Source: Symsagittifera roscoffensis (taxonomy: Eukaryota; Xenacoelomorpha; Acoela; Convolutidae). Taken from it: a stretch of 64,000 nt of DNA. Where the stretch lies: NCBI RefSeq assembly GCF_963678635.1, contig NW_026970922.1:1-64000 (forward strand). The letters run 5' to 3'. Below, piece by piece: positions 12,185-24,203 of this stretch; positions within the stretch are counted from its first letter, which is position 1, and each line of letters begins with the position of its first letter. Made by a program: the position numbers and the translations under genes. The notes under the pieces were generated by a model. That model saw only the letters and a program-made list of their open reading frames with translations, made no database searches and was not told the DNA's origin.

Positions 12185-12452
12185 ATTGATTTTCAGAACT
12201 CTTCAAAAACACTGCAAACATTATATTTTGAGAAAATTTTCTGCTCCACGGGCAGTTTTTGAAAAAAAGCCATATTGATATTTTAGGCACTTTCAAAATA
12301 TTTTGACCAAAAATATTGCCTTGCTTTGGCACCCACTCTCCTCGCAAAATTTGTATAATTTTGCGTCTAGGGGCCCTCTATAATTTTTTAAATTTGGTCG
12401 GCTAAATTTTGTCAAGTAGAAACTAAGAAGGGCCCTTAGGTTGGCGAGGGGG
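12185..12452 (-). mobile_element. Family B element part (in duplication copy 2)
   Basis: Duplicate of 9003-9270. Confidence 0.6.
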
Positions 12453-13439
12453 TCGAGTTTGCATAGCGAAGCTCCAAATGTAAATGCGAGCTATGGATTT
12501 TCTTGCGTGTTTCATGGTATTGTAGTATTCTTTATAAAATGCTAAAAATTTTGAATTCAAACTCGACAATATTAAACTTTATATATTCCCATCTTACGTT
12601 AAAGGAGCTAATCATGCTATCATTACAATTTTTTATTTTTGGAATGGCTTGGAACCTTTTTAAAATGTATTTTTCTGTTATATCATTTTCTATAATAAAT
12701 CTGTTTAATCACCTTCATATGATGTGAAAATCATTGGAAATATAATTTCTATGGGAGAAAAAGCGAATACCCAAAGGTGATCATACTTTCAACCAAATAC
12801 GTTGCTTTTTTGCGGAACGCTTTTTTGTTTTAACAATTTTTAGCATAACAACTGAGGGCAAAACTTGCAAAATTTGCAGTTGCAAAATTTGCCTTTATCA
12901 ATTTTGCACTGAAAGCTTTAACATGGTAATGGATTCTAGTTATGTTAGTAAGATGATAATAATGATTGATGAAGACATCACTAGACAAGCAGAAAAGTAA
13001 TTGTTAACCTTTTGAGCTTTTTGTTTGTTTTTGTAAAAACGTTGCTAATTTTCTGCACAGTAGTAGTTATCCGTGAAGCTGTAGCTTCCATGGTAGACCA
13101 AATTTTTGGGTTGCGTAAATAAGAGTATAATGGTTTTTGGGTGTTGGTCTTAATTAAGATGAATGGAATGCTGCAGTACCTATTTGAAACCTTTTTTTGA
13201 TTTATGTTTTTAGCCTTCAAAGTTAACATTCAAAATTAACTTTCTTCCTTTATTCAGTCTCTAAGTTGAACTTTTACGGGAGGCGAAGTGAAGAATTTAA
13301 GAAACCTTCAGGCCATGTAAAAACAAGAACGTGATCATTTTTGTCTTTGGGGCCTCAAAAAAGAAGCGATTTCAATCAGGAGCTTAAGGATCAATTTAAA
13401 TCTCACTCAAGTAACAGTTAACTGCTATCTCGTGCTTTA

Positions 13440-13672
13440 CTTGGTTCGCGTTCGCGTTTTTTGGTGTAATTGCGTTCGCATGTTTCGGCGCAATCTCCTT
13501 CAAAATTAGGATATACTGGCGTCAAAAGCACCTTTAGAAAAATGTTAGGGACAGTCAGCCAACAACAAGGGTCTTAAGTTAGAACCAAAGGAGGAAATTT
13601 TTTGGTAGTCAGGGGGTCGCGAATCCCTGAGGAGGGGGGAGGCGTCCGCTACTGCCTTCCTAAATCCGCTAC
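13440..13672 (-). mobile_element. Family B terminal part
   Basis: Ends cctaaatccgctactg, a clear family B terminus just beyond the end of the duplicated unit. The part at 10258-10439 is the same sequence cut off by the duplication junction, which shows that the right breakpoint fell inside this element. Confidence 0.65.
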
Positions 13673-14343
13673 TGCATCTGTGTTTTTTTTTTGAAAACGT
13701 CAACAGGATCATTTGCGTATATTGCGGTATTCAAAAAAATAATGGGAACGCATAGGCTATAGCCAATAAAAAGGCAGCGTGACGATTCAAATGATGGTGA
13801 CTCCCAATCATTCAATTAAGAGCCCATTTCCAACTCTCCTCTCAGTTGTTCAAGCCTAATTACATGCGATAGATTGTCAAGAAAGCGAACTGTGAGTCGG
13901 CGGGAAAGAAGCTGAACCAAATTTTGACAACAATAACCGGTTGGTGTTCAAGTAGCGCAAGGGTGACGTGACCAGTTTTTAGTTCAATTTTTGGGGATAT
14001 AATGTTTTAAAAAAGATGAAATTATGTACGAAAATGCAAGAGTATAGATATCCTGAGAATACACAAGTAAGGTTTCTTGAGAATACTCAGGTTTCTTGAA
14101 ATGGCAATTGGGCCGCCTTATCTGAAAAAGAGTTCTTTCATTTTTCATACTTTTTCCCAAGAATTCCATTCAGGGCATTTCCGCAAGGGCGTTTCAGTCG
14201 TTGCAAGACCCTTCAAACAAATTATGATTAGCAGAAAAAGAGAGGTTTACTATGAATCTGTCATAAAATTTGATTTCTGGGTAATTGATTGCTGTTATTA
14301 GCCAAGGATAAGCTCATGGGAAATCAATTTAGGTGGTATATAA

Positions 14344-14496
14344 ACCAGCCGAATTATAAACCAACCGAAGTATAATTCAGACGAAAAAACGCAATTGTTA
14401 TATAATAGTTACGTAAAAATTAAGTAACAGTCACGAAATTCAAGCAAATTTCATTCACATTACCTAAATTTTCGGCTTGTTTATACTTCGGCTGGT
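14344..14496. mobile_element. 153-bp MITE, TIR ACCAGCCGAAGTATAAAC
   Basis: Left accagccgaattataaac and right gtttatacttcggctggt match at 17 of 18 positions. An extra half-copy (accaaccgaagtataa) follows the left TIR. Confidence 0.8.
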
Positions 14497-15113
14497 AGGT
14501 ACATTTACTTTCTCAGTTCAGCGCTGCGCCATCACTTGGTATTGAACCTTTTTTCGGTTCAAATGTTTTTGTCATCATCAAATCAAGGTCAAGGTAGTAA
14601 AATTGAGTCAAAGTAGTGCCAGGCCAAAAAAGAAGTGCAATGCTTCAATGGGATGTTAGATGAAATATTATGCTCCCACAATGACCACATCTCCGTCTCA
14701 CGTACAATTAATCCTCCTTTTATTGTTAATAACAAGTTGCGGGCAATTTTTTCAGTCAGCGAAAATGGCCAATAATTATTAAAATCTTTTTTCTACTCAT
14801 TGCAGCGGATAAAAACTATGTAAAAAAATCTTTGCAACCAAAAATATCCCCGTTTTTTACGGGTTGAGTTGGCATTGACCATATGATAACTTTTTTTTTC
14901 CATCAAATCATTGCTGCTACCAGCTTGTGTCCGTTTAAGCGATGTCACTGTAAATTAATGCAAAATTATGTTAAATCTTCATTAAGCAAGAATAAATTAC
15001 TTGAATTCGTTTATTGAACACCTTCGTTGTGCGTGTAGTTTTCTTCTTGTAGATTTCATAGATCTGTCTTGTAGCTGAAACCTGGCCTCGATGAATATAT
15101 GAAGCAAATTGAA

Positions 15114-15914
15114 TTTTATCAAAACTCGAGCTTTTTTAGAGTCTTCTTGGCAAAATTACTCAAAATACACGACATCAATTGTGTTCCTTGAAAAACTTAG
15201 AGCCGGATTATTTCACCTCACTTGAAAATCACAGTTATTATAATTAATTTATTTTTTCAATTTGATGTCAAGGCATTAATTTAAAGAAATTGTTTGTGAC
15301 ATGATGCAAAAACAACCGAATGGAAAACTGGCGAAAAAACAGAAGTTTTCATTTATCACGCGTTTTGTTTTTTTTTCTTTATTGTTCCGACTTTCGATAC
15401 GAAAGTAACGGAATATTTGTGCTCGGGGTGGGTTTTTTTTCAGACAAATTTCGACTTTTTAACTAGCCATTTTTGACGGAATTTTTTTTTATCATTCGAA
15501 AGGTATTGTTGTCCTGAGCTTAAATTTGAAAAGATATTTCACCTGTGATCATTTTTCATAAAATTATGGGGGTTTAAAGATTGCCATTTTGGCCAATTTG
15601 GGACAGTTAACGCACTATATACTTCGCGCTATTAATGCGTAAGCGGAGAGTTAATCCGTCTTAGAAATCGTTCCAAATTGGGTGAAAGAAGCTTAATTGC
15701 CATAATTGATTTGTTACAAGGAACGAAATTTATCCTTTTGTACTTTACAGCGTATGGGGGGATGAATTTCATAAAAAAATTTCAAATTTTAGAAGAAAAA
15801 AAAATTTCATTCTATTTTATTTCGTTCAAGTTTTTTATGTTATTACTGCTCCACAAACCTTAAAAGGCAGTCGGAACATTCAGGGCTTCGCCCTGATACG
15901 AGCAGTCTTGTTTG
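15114..15914 (+). repeat. Inverted duplication, left arm
   Basis: About 265 bp of non-repeat sequence (atcaaaactcgagc...) plus a complete family A element (15382-15911). The same stretch occurs in reverse complement at 19907-22274. Because flanking non-element sequence is shared, this is a duplicated chromosomal segment and not two independent insertions. Confidence 0.9.
15382..15911 (+). mobile_element. Family A (Helitron2/Helentron-like, non-autonomous), complete
   Basis: Reference copy. It starts TTGTTCCGACTTTCGATACG (with a CTTTCG-ATA-CGAAAG hairpin) and ends with AGGGC-TTC-GCCCT followed by GATACGAGCAGTCTTG. The 5' GTTCCGACT is matched by an inverted AGTCGGAAC about 45 bp inside the 3' end. 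The interior has the conserved core cgcgctattaatgcgtaagc and a gtatggggggatgaatttca block. No coding capacity. Confidence 0.9.
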
Positions 15915-18296
15915 CATTTTGAAACTGTTTGGCTTAATAGTGAACGCTCGAGTTGTCTCAAGATTGCACTATCAAGCCAGTGCTTTTTGAAGGAATGGTC
16001 TGACTATTATTTAGAATGTCAAAATTGATCTGACCAAAAAATCACTTCAGTCATGAAGTAGTATTTTCGCTAAAGTTTTTACACGCTCAAAGAGAAATAA
16101 TTCACTATCAGAAGGCCGACAGGATAGTGAAATAATTTCCCGAGCGCGTGAAAAAACAGTTGCGAAAATACTTTTGTGAACGAAAAATTTATGTATTCAA
16201 GCTTGTTTTTCACTCCACAGCTCATTTTTGAGCGTGCATGTACAGAAACTTTCATGCCGATTGAACAGACGCTGCAGATTAACTAGGTTTGTTCATACAA
16301 AAAATTTCACATGCTGATCTTTCCATGCACTGCGTATGAACGCAAGCAAGTTGACTTTTTTCCTTCACGTTTTTGAATAGTTGCAGCAGTAAGAAGACTA
16401 CTCATTCTGACAAATGCGTTTCTTTTTTGAACGCAGTTATTTAATTGCGTTCCTCTTATAGGTCGATGCCACTTAAACGGCTAAATAATCAAAGCTGTTC
16501 ATATCGGGTCTAAACTGTCAATCTTCCGACTGCCCCTTAATGTTGAAGAAACAAGTTATGTTTTTATAAGAGTAAGATGTTTTTATAAGAGCCCTGCATT
16601 TTCCGACTGCCTCTTAAGCTCTAAAGAGTTTTGTTCACTTAAAACACTGATAAAAATGAATCTTTATGATCACTAGAAACACTTGTTCAAAAGTCATTTT
16701 CCACACTCTATGTATAGTACTATGTTTTGCTTATAGCAAAGAACTAAATATACCAAATAGCATGCCTCTATTCAAATTGGAACATTTAATAAGACGGGCT
16801 CCATCAAATAAATCCTTTGAAATAAATAAAACAAATTTAAAGAAAAACCCTCCCTTCGCACGCTATATAAAGTATGAGGCAATGAAATTAGACTTTTGTA
16901 AATGAGAAATTATTTTTACCACAGTTATCAAATTAAATTAAAGAAGAATCAGGGTAAAACCATGAATGTTCTGACTAACCATCAGTTGTTTAAAAAGCAA
17001 ATCAATTTTTACAGAAAATTAACGATTGGTTAAATTTTTGGAAAAATCAAAAAAAGATAAAGTACAAAGGGAAGTAATTAACGTTCAGCAATGTACAGTG
17101 TTGCTCTAAGTTATCAGGAGAAAATGCACTAAACTTGAAATTTAAAACGTAATTTTTTCTCAAATTGGCATGAATATAGACAAAAAACTTACTTAATTTC
17201 TTGGTATAATTAAAATGGTGCAACTTCTGCTTGAAAAAATGGCTGGGCCCAAAAATTTTACCCGAAAATTTTATGGCTTGTGACTTTTTCAGTCAACCAA
17301 TAATTACGCCAAAACTAATGAGTCATTTACTGACAAAACTATATCAACATGCAATCTTACGTTGCCCAACAAAATGTAGGAAGATGGTAGTCTCCAAAAG
17401 ATTGTATGAAACAATTGATTTACTTTGATAACGAATAAGGTTATTTTTAACAGTAATGAACGTAGTGAACTACTATTATATGGGTCTTGTTGATTTTTTT
17501 GTTTTTGTTTTCAGGAAAAGCATTAAAATGCTCTAACAACTACGGATGTGCTTTCACACATATTGATGCATATGAATTCACTTAGGTATATATGCACTTT
17601 TTGAGTTCAGTTAAAATTCATCTGCTGAAAATGACGTAAATAGCACTCTCCAAATGCGAACGTGGAAATGGCACAAAAAAACGTGAATAATTTTTAGTTT
17701 CGAAATGGGAAATAAATTTAAGATTTCCAGCAGAATAAAAACTATACCTGCTGATCCAGTTTTATCAAGGTTAATGTTTTCAAAAATTAATTGTTTAGAA
17801 GATATCAAAAATTTAAAATTGGCTTGTTAAAAACTTGAAACTTGTCTGCAAAAAAAATTCCACAAAGAGTGAAACTGAATGAATCAATTAGCTTGCCTCA
17901 ATTCAATTTAGTTTTATTTCTAAAGTGAATTATTAAATAAGCCAATAACTCTTTAGGAGACTAGAGCTTTTGGAGTTATAGCGCGCTTTAATTATCCCCA
18001 CTCAGTCAAATTTGTCATTTTTGACGACTTATAATATCAGTCACTGCGTAAAAGATTTTTTGACATGTTTAGGATGATATTTGCGAGTAATTATTCCAGT
18101 TTATTTCGAAAGCGTATCGTAGGCGGCGCATTATTTTGTTAAAAGGCGCAAAAAGTATATATTTTTTGTGGTTCATTTTGCCGGAGCAATCAAAAGAGAT
18201 TTTTTCTGAAAAGATATAATTTGAAAAGGTTATTATTTTTCGGAATTTTTTAAAACAATTTTAAATAAAAAACGAGTGTAGATGATTCATTCGAGG

Positions 18297-18603
18297 CCAG
18301 GCACGGATCCAAGATTTTCTCGAAGATGAGACCTTTGTTGACCTTTTCCCCCAATATTAACACTATAAGCGAGGTTTTACAATACTCTCTAAAATACCCT
18401 CCTTCGCTTAACTTTGTGCCTGTTTTGGATTGTTTTAGCTAAAAATTACAGGTTTTGATGCGCGCGCTCCCATATGGTTCCTTAGAAAATGTTTTTGAAC
18501 CGGTTGACCAAAAAAAAAGATTTCGTAAAGAAGTGCCAAAATGAAAGAGCTCTTAAGTGGTCAGGGGATCGAATCCCTGAGAGAATAAATCTTCTGCTAC
18601 TGG
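18297..18603 (-). mobile_element. Family B element, diverged
   Basis: Starts caggcacggatccaagattt and ends aataaatcttctgctactgg. Contains gatgcgcgcgctcccatatg. Confidence 0.65.
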
Positions 18604-18611
18604 TTTGTCGC

Positions 18612-18660
18612 AGGTCAGAACTAGCAGGGTTATGCCGCCCTGATACGAGCAGTTTGGTTT
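18612..18660 (+). mobile_element. Family A 3'-terminal fragment
   Basis: Ends gccgccctgatacgagcagt, adjoining the end of a family B element. Confidence 0.6.
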
Positions 18661-19330
18661 AGCTGGTAAGTTTTAATGAGGGCATAGGTTGTTGTGTCTG
18701 TCATCCTGATTTGCGTCACAGAGCAGAGTTGGTTACTCACGCTAAATTTAAATCACTTAATAAGCGGTAATGATGTATTTAATCTCTGATTTTGTCCCTC
18801 CTTTTCTATAATCTTTCCCGGAAGGTATATAATTAAACTTTCCTTTCTCTAATTACCGCTTTTTGAGCAAATTTGATGAGATTGAACTTTATGAAGTTAA
18901 CAGTTGAAAGAATTTGTGGTGTCCAGTCGTAAAATCAATTATCAAATGGGGAGACAATTTATTAACAGTGGTCTTTTGACATAATTGATTGGTGCAATCA
19001 AATTTCCTTGAGGATAACAAAGTTGAATACTTAAGTCTCGATTATGCAAATTTTTGCTTAAATTATGCATTCTTAAAGTTCCTCAAAAATGACCTAAGTT
19101 TAGCTTAGCTTCTAGGTATGAGCGACTCGACGTAAAACTTTCAATTAAGGATAGGGGTGGGGGGTTTATGACATCATCTGGTGGGGGATGGGGTTTTAAA
19201 GTCTTTACAAATATCCCAAATTTTGTAAGGTAAACTTCAGTGAAGCGCGTAAATTGAAGCTCGTCAAAAACCTGGTGTGATTATCTTTTTTAATCACCCG
19301 ATCACGTAGTTGTTCGCGAACTTTTTGTTT

Positions 19331-19855
19331 TTGTTCCGACTTCGTAACGAAAGTAACGGAATATTTGTGCTCGGGGTGGGTTTTTTTTCTTCAGACAAAT
19401 TTCGACTTTTTAACTAGCCATTTTTGACGGAGTATTTTTATCAATCGAAAGCTATTGTTCTCCTGAGCTTAAATTTGAAAGGATATTTCACCTGTGATCG
19501 TTTTTGTAAAGTTATGGGGGTTTAAAGGTTGATATTTCGGACAATTTGGGACAGTTAACGCGCGATATATTTCGCCTATTAACGCGTAAGCGAGATTTAA
19601 TCCGTATTAGAAATCGTTCCAAATTGGTTGAAAGAAGCTTGTTTGCCATAATAGATTTGTTACAAGGAGCGGAATCTATCCTTTTGTACTTTACATGGCG
19701 TGTGGGGGGATGATTTTCATAAACAATTTCAAATTTTAGAAGAAAAAAATTTTCATTTTGTTTATTTCATTTAGCTTTTTAATGTTATTACTGCTCCAGA
19801 AACCTTAAAAGGCAGTCGGAACATTCAGGGCTTCGCCCTGATACGAACAGTCTTG
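19331..19855 (+). mobile_element. Family A, complete
   Basis: From ttgttccgacttcgtaacga to gatacgaacagtcttg. One side of the 5' hairpin is shortened (cttcgtaacgaaag). Confidence 0.88.
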
Positions 19856-20039
19856 CTTTACTTTGAGTTTTATTTTGATCCAACTCAAATGCCACAAATA
19901 AATCCTAAACAAGACTGCTCGTATCAGGGCAAAGCACTGAATGTTCAGACTGCCTTTTAAGGTTTATGGAGCAGTAATAACATTTAAAAATTAAATGAAA
20001 TAAAACAAAATGAAAATTTATTTTTTCTAAAACTTGATT

Positions 20040-21594
20040 ATTACGAGGCCAAATTGTGCACTGGATAGGAGCACAATTTTGTGTCTCTATGTTCCTGGAT
20101 TCCAGAGACAAGTCTTAAAATATGTTCGAAAATATAAGTGGATTGCACAAACAAAATTTTAGTGGATTTCGCATACATATACCTGTAACGTAAATTTTGT
20201 CGGCACATTTGTTTTGTCGCGGACTCCGCAACAAGCAAATATAGCTAGTTGATCTGGATTCCGCAACTGTAAGTGGGTTCCGCAAAATGTAAGTGGAATC
20301 TGCAAATGTAAGTGGATTCCGCAAACTGTAAGTGGATTCTGAATTTTGTTCAATACTGAACTTACATATGAGCAATTAAAAGCTGAGCTGGAACTCTTAT
20401 CTCTAGCAAGGAGGAATTCGAAAGCAAAGACCTAACCATTGCCAGCGGAATCCACGAACAAGTCTTAAAACATTGGTTACCTAAATCGGTGGATTTCATC
20501 TTTTAGTATTTGGAAACACAACTCTGAACAATTTCAATATTTGGACTCATTGAGTTGAGAGTGTATAGAACACACAGCATATCGACAAATTAAGTCACTA
20601 TTTGGGATTGCGTCAATCCCAAATACCGATTTTGGAAGCACAACGCCGAATAAATGCAGTAATTGTAGTCATTGGGTTGAGAGTGTATGAAAACACAACA
20701 CACAGCATATCGCCAAATTAGGTCAGTATTTGGGATTCAATCGATCCCAAATACTGGTCAGTATTTATGATTGATGAAATCCCTAAAACTGGAATAATGT
20801 GGAATAAATATGGATTATATCCATTATTTGGAGTCATTAGGTTGAGAATGATTAGAAACCCAACGCATAGCAAATCGTCAAATTAGTTCAGTATTTGCGA
20901 TTCTATCGATCCCAAATACTGGTCAGTATTTGGGATTGATGGAATCCCAAAAACTGGAATAATGTGGAATAAATATAGCATATATCCATTATTTGGAGTC
21001 ATTAGGTTGAGAGTGATTAGAAACCCAACGCAAAGCAAATTGTCGAATTAGTTCAGTATTTGGGATTTCATCGATCCCAAATACTGGTCAGTAATTGGGA
21101 TTTCATTAATCCTTAACACTAATCTTATCTAGTAAATTTCTATTCTAGTAAATTTTTATTCTAGTGATATCAAATCATGCACTTAAAAGATATAATTTTA
21201 AAGGCTACTACACATACAAATATATGTAAAGGGAATCCTTAAACAAAATGCGGATTCCACTTACAATTTGCGGATTCAACTTACAATTTGTGGATTCCAC
21301 TTACAGTTGCGGATTCTGCAACAAATCAATTTAAAGATACAAACGTTTTATCATTTGTTTGTGGATTTCACATACTGTTCTGGATTCCGCAAATACAGTT
21401 GCGGATTCCGCAATTTCGCCTATTTTTCGAGCGATTTTGAGCGGTACAATGATTTAGGTATTTGTTTGTGGAATCCAAAATAGCATAGAAGATCAAAGAA
21501 AAACAGCAATATTGCGGATTCCGGAACAAATCTGATTTTGGCCTGTTGCGGATTCCGCATACAATGCAGAGAATGCACAGTTTGGCCTCGTAAT
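20040..21594. mobile_element. Long family E element (TIR ATTACGAGGCC), nested in family A
   Basis: Begins ATTACGAGGCCAAATTGTGC and ends GCACAGTTTGGCCTCGTAAT, near-perfect 20-bp TIRs. Inside the left end are several copies of a GTAAGTGGATTCCGCAAA motif (about 20265-20340); inside the right end the same motif recurs inverted (about 21250-21400). This subterminal arrangement is typical of transposase binding arrays. The centre (20541-21120) is a tandem repeat. No transposase ORF, so non-autonomous. A clear target-site duplication was not seen. Confidence 0.85.
20541..21120. repeat. Palindromic minisatellite inside the long family E element
   Basis: Four imperfect units starting near 20541, 20662, 20828 and 20993 (spacing about 121, 166 and 165 bp), each opening with ggagtcattaggttgaga. 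Each unit contains an inverted pair, cagtatttgggatt ... gatcccaaatactg, so each can form a hairpin. Confidence 0.85.
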
Positions 21595-23117
21595 GAAATT
21601 TTTTAAATAAAAATCATCAACCCACACGCCATATAAAGTGCAAAAGGATAGAATTTGCTCCTTGTAACAAATCAAATTGGGCAAATAAGCTTCTTTCAAA
21701 CAAATTGAACTGATTTCTAAGAGGGATTAACTCTCCGCTTACGCGTTAATAGCGCAAAATATTTCGCGCATTAATTGTCCCAAATTGGCCAAAATGGCAA
21801 TCTTTAAACCCCCGTAATTTTACAAAAAATGGTCACAGGTAAAATATCTTTTCAAATTTGAGCTCAAGACAACAATACCTTTCCAATGATATATAAAAAT
21901 TCCGTCAAAAATAGCTAGTTAAAAAGTCGAAATTTGTCTGAAGAAAAAAAACCCACCCCGAGCACAAATATTCCGTTACTTTCGTATCGAAAGTCGGAAC
22001 AATAAAGAAAAAAAAACAAAACGCGTGATAAATGAAAACTTCTGTTTTTTTGCCAGTTTTCCATTAGGTTGTTTTTGCATCATGTCAAAAACAATTTCTT
22101 CAAATTAATGCCTTGACATCAAATTGAAAAAGAAAATAATTATAATAACTTTGATTTACAAGTGAGGTGAAATAATCTGGCTCTAAGTTTTTCAAGGAAC
22201 ACAATTGATGTCGTGTATTTTGAGTAATTTTGCCAAGAAGACTCTAAAAAAGCTCGAGTTTTGATAAAATAACAACTGAAGGGTTTTGAAACCGAATAAC
22301 GACTGAAGGGCTTTACCCTTTTCTTAACCCTCTTGGTTATTTTTGAGGTATTAAAATTCGGCTGAAAAACCGGAACCTTCTCGTCATAGTGCCTTCCAGT
22401 CGCTTCGTGACGTAGTCGGTTAAACAAGCCTTTAAAATGCTACATCATAAAAATGCCTCTATCATTTAAAGTCACAAACCTATTGAGGTTTTTTCCAAGT
22501 TCCCATTCCATTCTACTAATCAGATTTCTTTTTGTCTAAAACTTGCACGTTACAGGATAACAAAACAGACGAATAAAAGGGTCGAAACAACTATTTTTTG
22601 GTAGCTCAGAGGGGTTTGCGCAAGAAATCACTGCCTCATTAGAAGTATCCTTGTTGGCATCTGTTGAAAAAAACTCAAATTGATACTTCACTGAAAAAAT
22701 TCACAATTATTATTTTGTTGAAAAACGCAAATTTATATTTTGCTACGAAACTCAAATTTATATTTTGACAATGTGTTCAAAAACAAACTATTATGTCTAT
22801 GCAGTAAATGTAAATTTCAGAGGAGTGTTTTTAATTTGTTGCTGGACTCTCTGATTTGTCAGTCTTCTATGTCAACTCAACAAAATTTTTAAACGGTTTC
22901 ACTTTTCTTCTATCCGTTAACATTTATCGGTAAACAATATGAAAGCATCTCTGTATAAAATTCATTAAGATAAACATCTGCTTCTAGAGAAAACGATTAA
23001 ATAGAGAATGCGTTCCGTCTATACAAACCACTTTTGGCTTGTAGAATACTACTACCCAATTAATTTTACTTTCAGCTAATGACGTTTTTTCGTAATCAAA
23101 CCATCGCCAAACATTAA

Positions 23118-23645
23118 CAAAACTGCTCGTATCAAGGCGACGCCAAGAACTGTCCGACTGCCTTTTAAGGTCTATGGAGCAGTAATAACATAGAAAAATT
23201 AAACGTATAAAATTAAAAATAAATTTTTACAAGAATTTGAGATTTTTGACAAAATTATTACCCCACACGCCATATGAAGAACAAAGTGATAGATTTCGCT
23301 CCTACTAACAAATTAATTAGGGAAATTGAGCTTCCTTCAAACAATTTGGAGCGATTTCTAAGGCGGATTAAGTCTGCGCTTCTGCGTTAATAGCGCGAAG
23401 TTTATCGCGTTTTAATTGTCGCAAATTGGCCAAACTCGTAACATTTAAACCCCCATAATTTAACGAAAAATGATCCCAGGTGAAATTTTCTTCCAAAATA
23501 ATTCTCAGGAGAAAAACACATTTTGAATGACTGTTAAAAAATTCCGTCAAAAATGGCTAGTTAAAAAGTCGAATAATGTCTGAAGAAAAAAAACCCACCC
23601 GAGCACAAATATTCCATTACTTTCGTATCGAAAGTCGGAACAATA
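23118..23645 (-). mobile_element. Family A, complete
   Basis: From caaaactgctcgtatcaagg to tttcgtatcgaaagtcggaa; the terminal hairpin is partly decayed. Confidence 0.87.
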
Positions 23646-24130
23646 AGGCTGTGTGAAACATCATACTAAAAGCTGTATTAGTCGTAGTTTGAGCTGCAAC
23701 AAAACTTCTAAAAAAATTTTTAGCATAAAGAAAAATCGATCTATTTCATTGTTTAGCTGTTTGTTCTAACTCTGGACGACAATCATTTTCATTTAAAACA
23801 AGCTTAAGACGTGTATGAAATATAGTTGCTGACTACATGAGGTTGATGAAAAAAGAAAGTTTGTTCTGGGATATTCTTGAGGATGTTTTATGCGGCTGTT
23901 CTTTTTTCTAAGTCGAACTAATTAATTTTTGGAGCTTCATCAGGACATTATAAAGACTATTTATGCGCTGCAGGCAAACTTTTGAAAAAAACCTTGAAAT
24001 GTTCATTTTTTTTATTGCTGAGCATGCTTGTCTATCAAAGTTAATGTATATTGGCGATTAAAAATGGATGTATTAAATGGGTCCCCTTGGGTGGTCAAGG
24101 GGCGCAATTCTAAATCCTCCGCTCTGAAGA

Positions 24131-24203
24131 TTACTGGAATAATTTTCCACAGGAATATTATTCCGCTGGAATAATATTCCGCTGGAATAATTTTCCACAG
24201 AAT
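24131..24203. repeat. Short palindromic tandem repeat
   Basis: Alternating tggaataattttccacag and tggaataatattccgc units; each is nearly self-complementary (ggaataatattcc). Confidence 0.8.

Larger units (their letters stand above)
10440..13624 (+). repeat. Tandem segmental duplication, copy 2 (about 3.18 kb)
   Basis: Offset from copy 1 is 3349 bp before, and 3182 bp after, the 167-bp indel. The junction (gtcgcg-aatc-agtagcg) shows 4-bp overlap (AATC) between the two outer boundaries, at 7091 and 13621. Near-identity implies a recent event. All short ORFs in this unit occur twice simply because of the duplication; none looks like a gene. Confidence 0.95.
19911..22002 (-). mobile_element. Family A, split by the long family E element
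   Basis: 3' part at 19911-20039 (caagactgctcgtatcaggg), 5' part at 21595-22002 (ending cgaaagtcggaacaa). Together they make one normal element. Confidence 0.88.
19907..22274 (-). repeat. Inverted duplication, right arm, split by a nested element
   Basis: Reverse complement of 15114-15914. The arm is interrupted between about 20040 and 21594 by the long family E element. The left arm has no such insertion at the matching place, so it supplies the empty site and dates the insertion after the duplication. Confidence 0.9.

Noticed and set aside
7091-13624. Paired ORFs (72, 74, 82, 105 codons and others) present twice with identical translations
   Set aside because: They repeat only because the DNA is duplicated. 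They overlap transposon fragments, lie on both strands, and show no family similarity or codon bias.
15382-15911. Family A as a classical TIR MITE
   Set aside because: The inverted repeats are not both terminal: about 45 bp with a hairpin lie outside the 3' one in all complete copies, and the empty site shows no target duplication.
20541-21120. CRISPR-like array
   Set aside because: Unit length of 120-166 bp, diverged units, no spacers, eukaryotic context: it is a minisatellite in a transposon.
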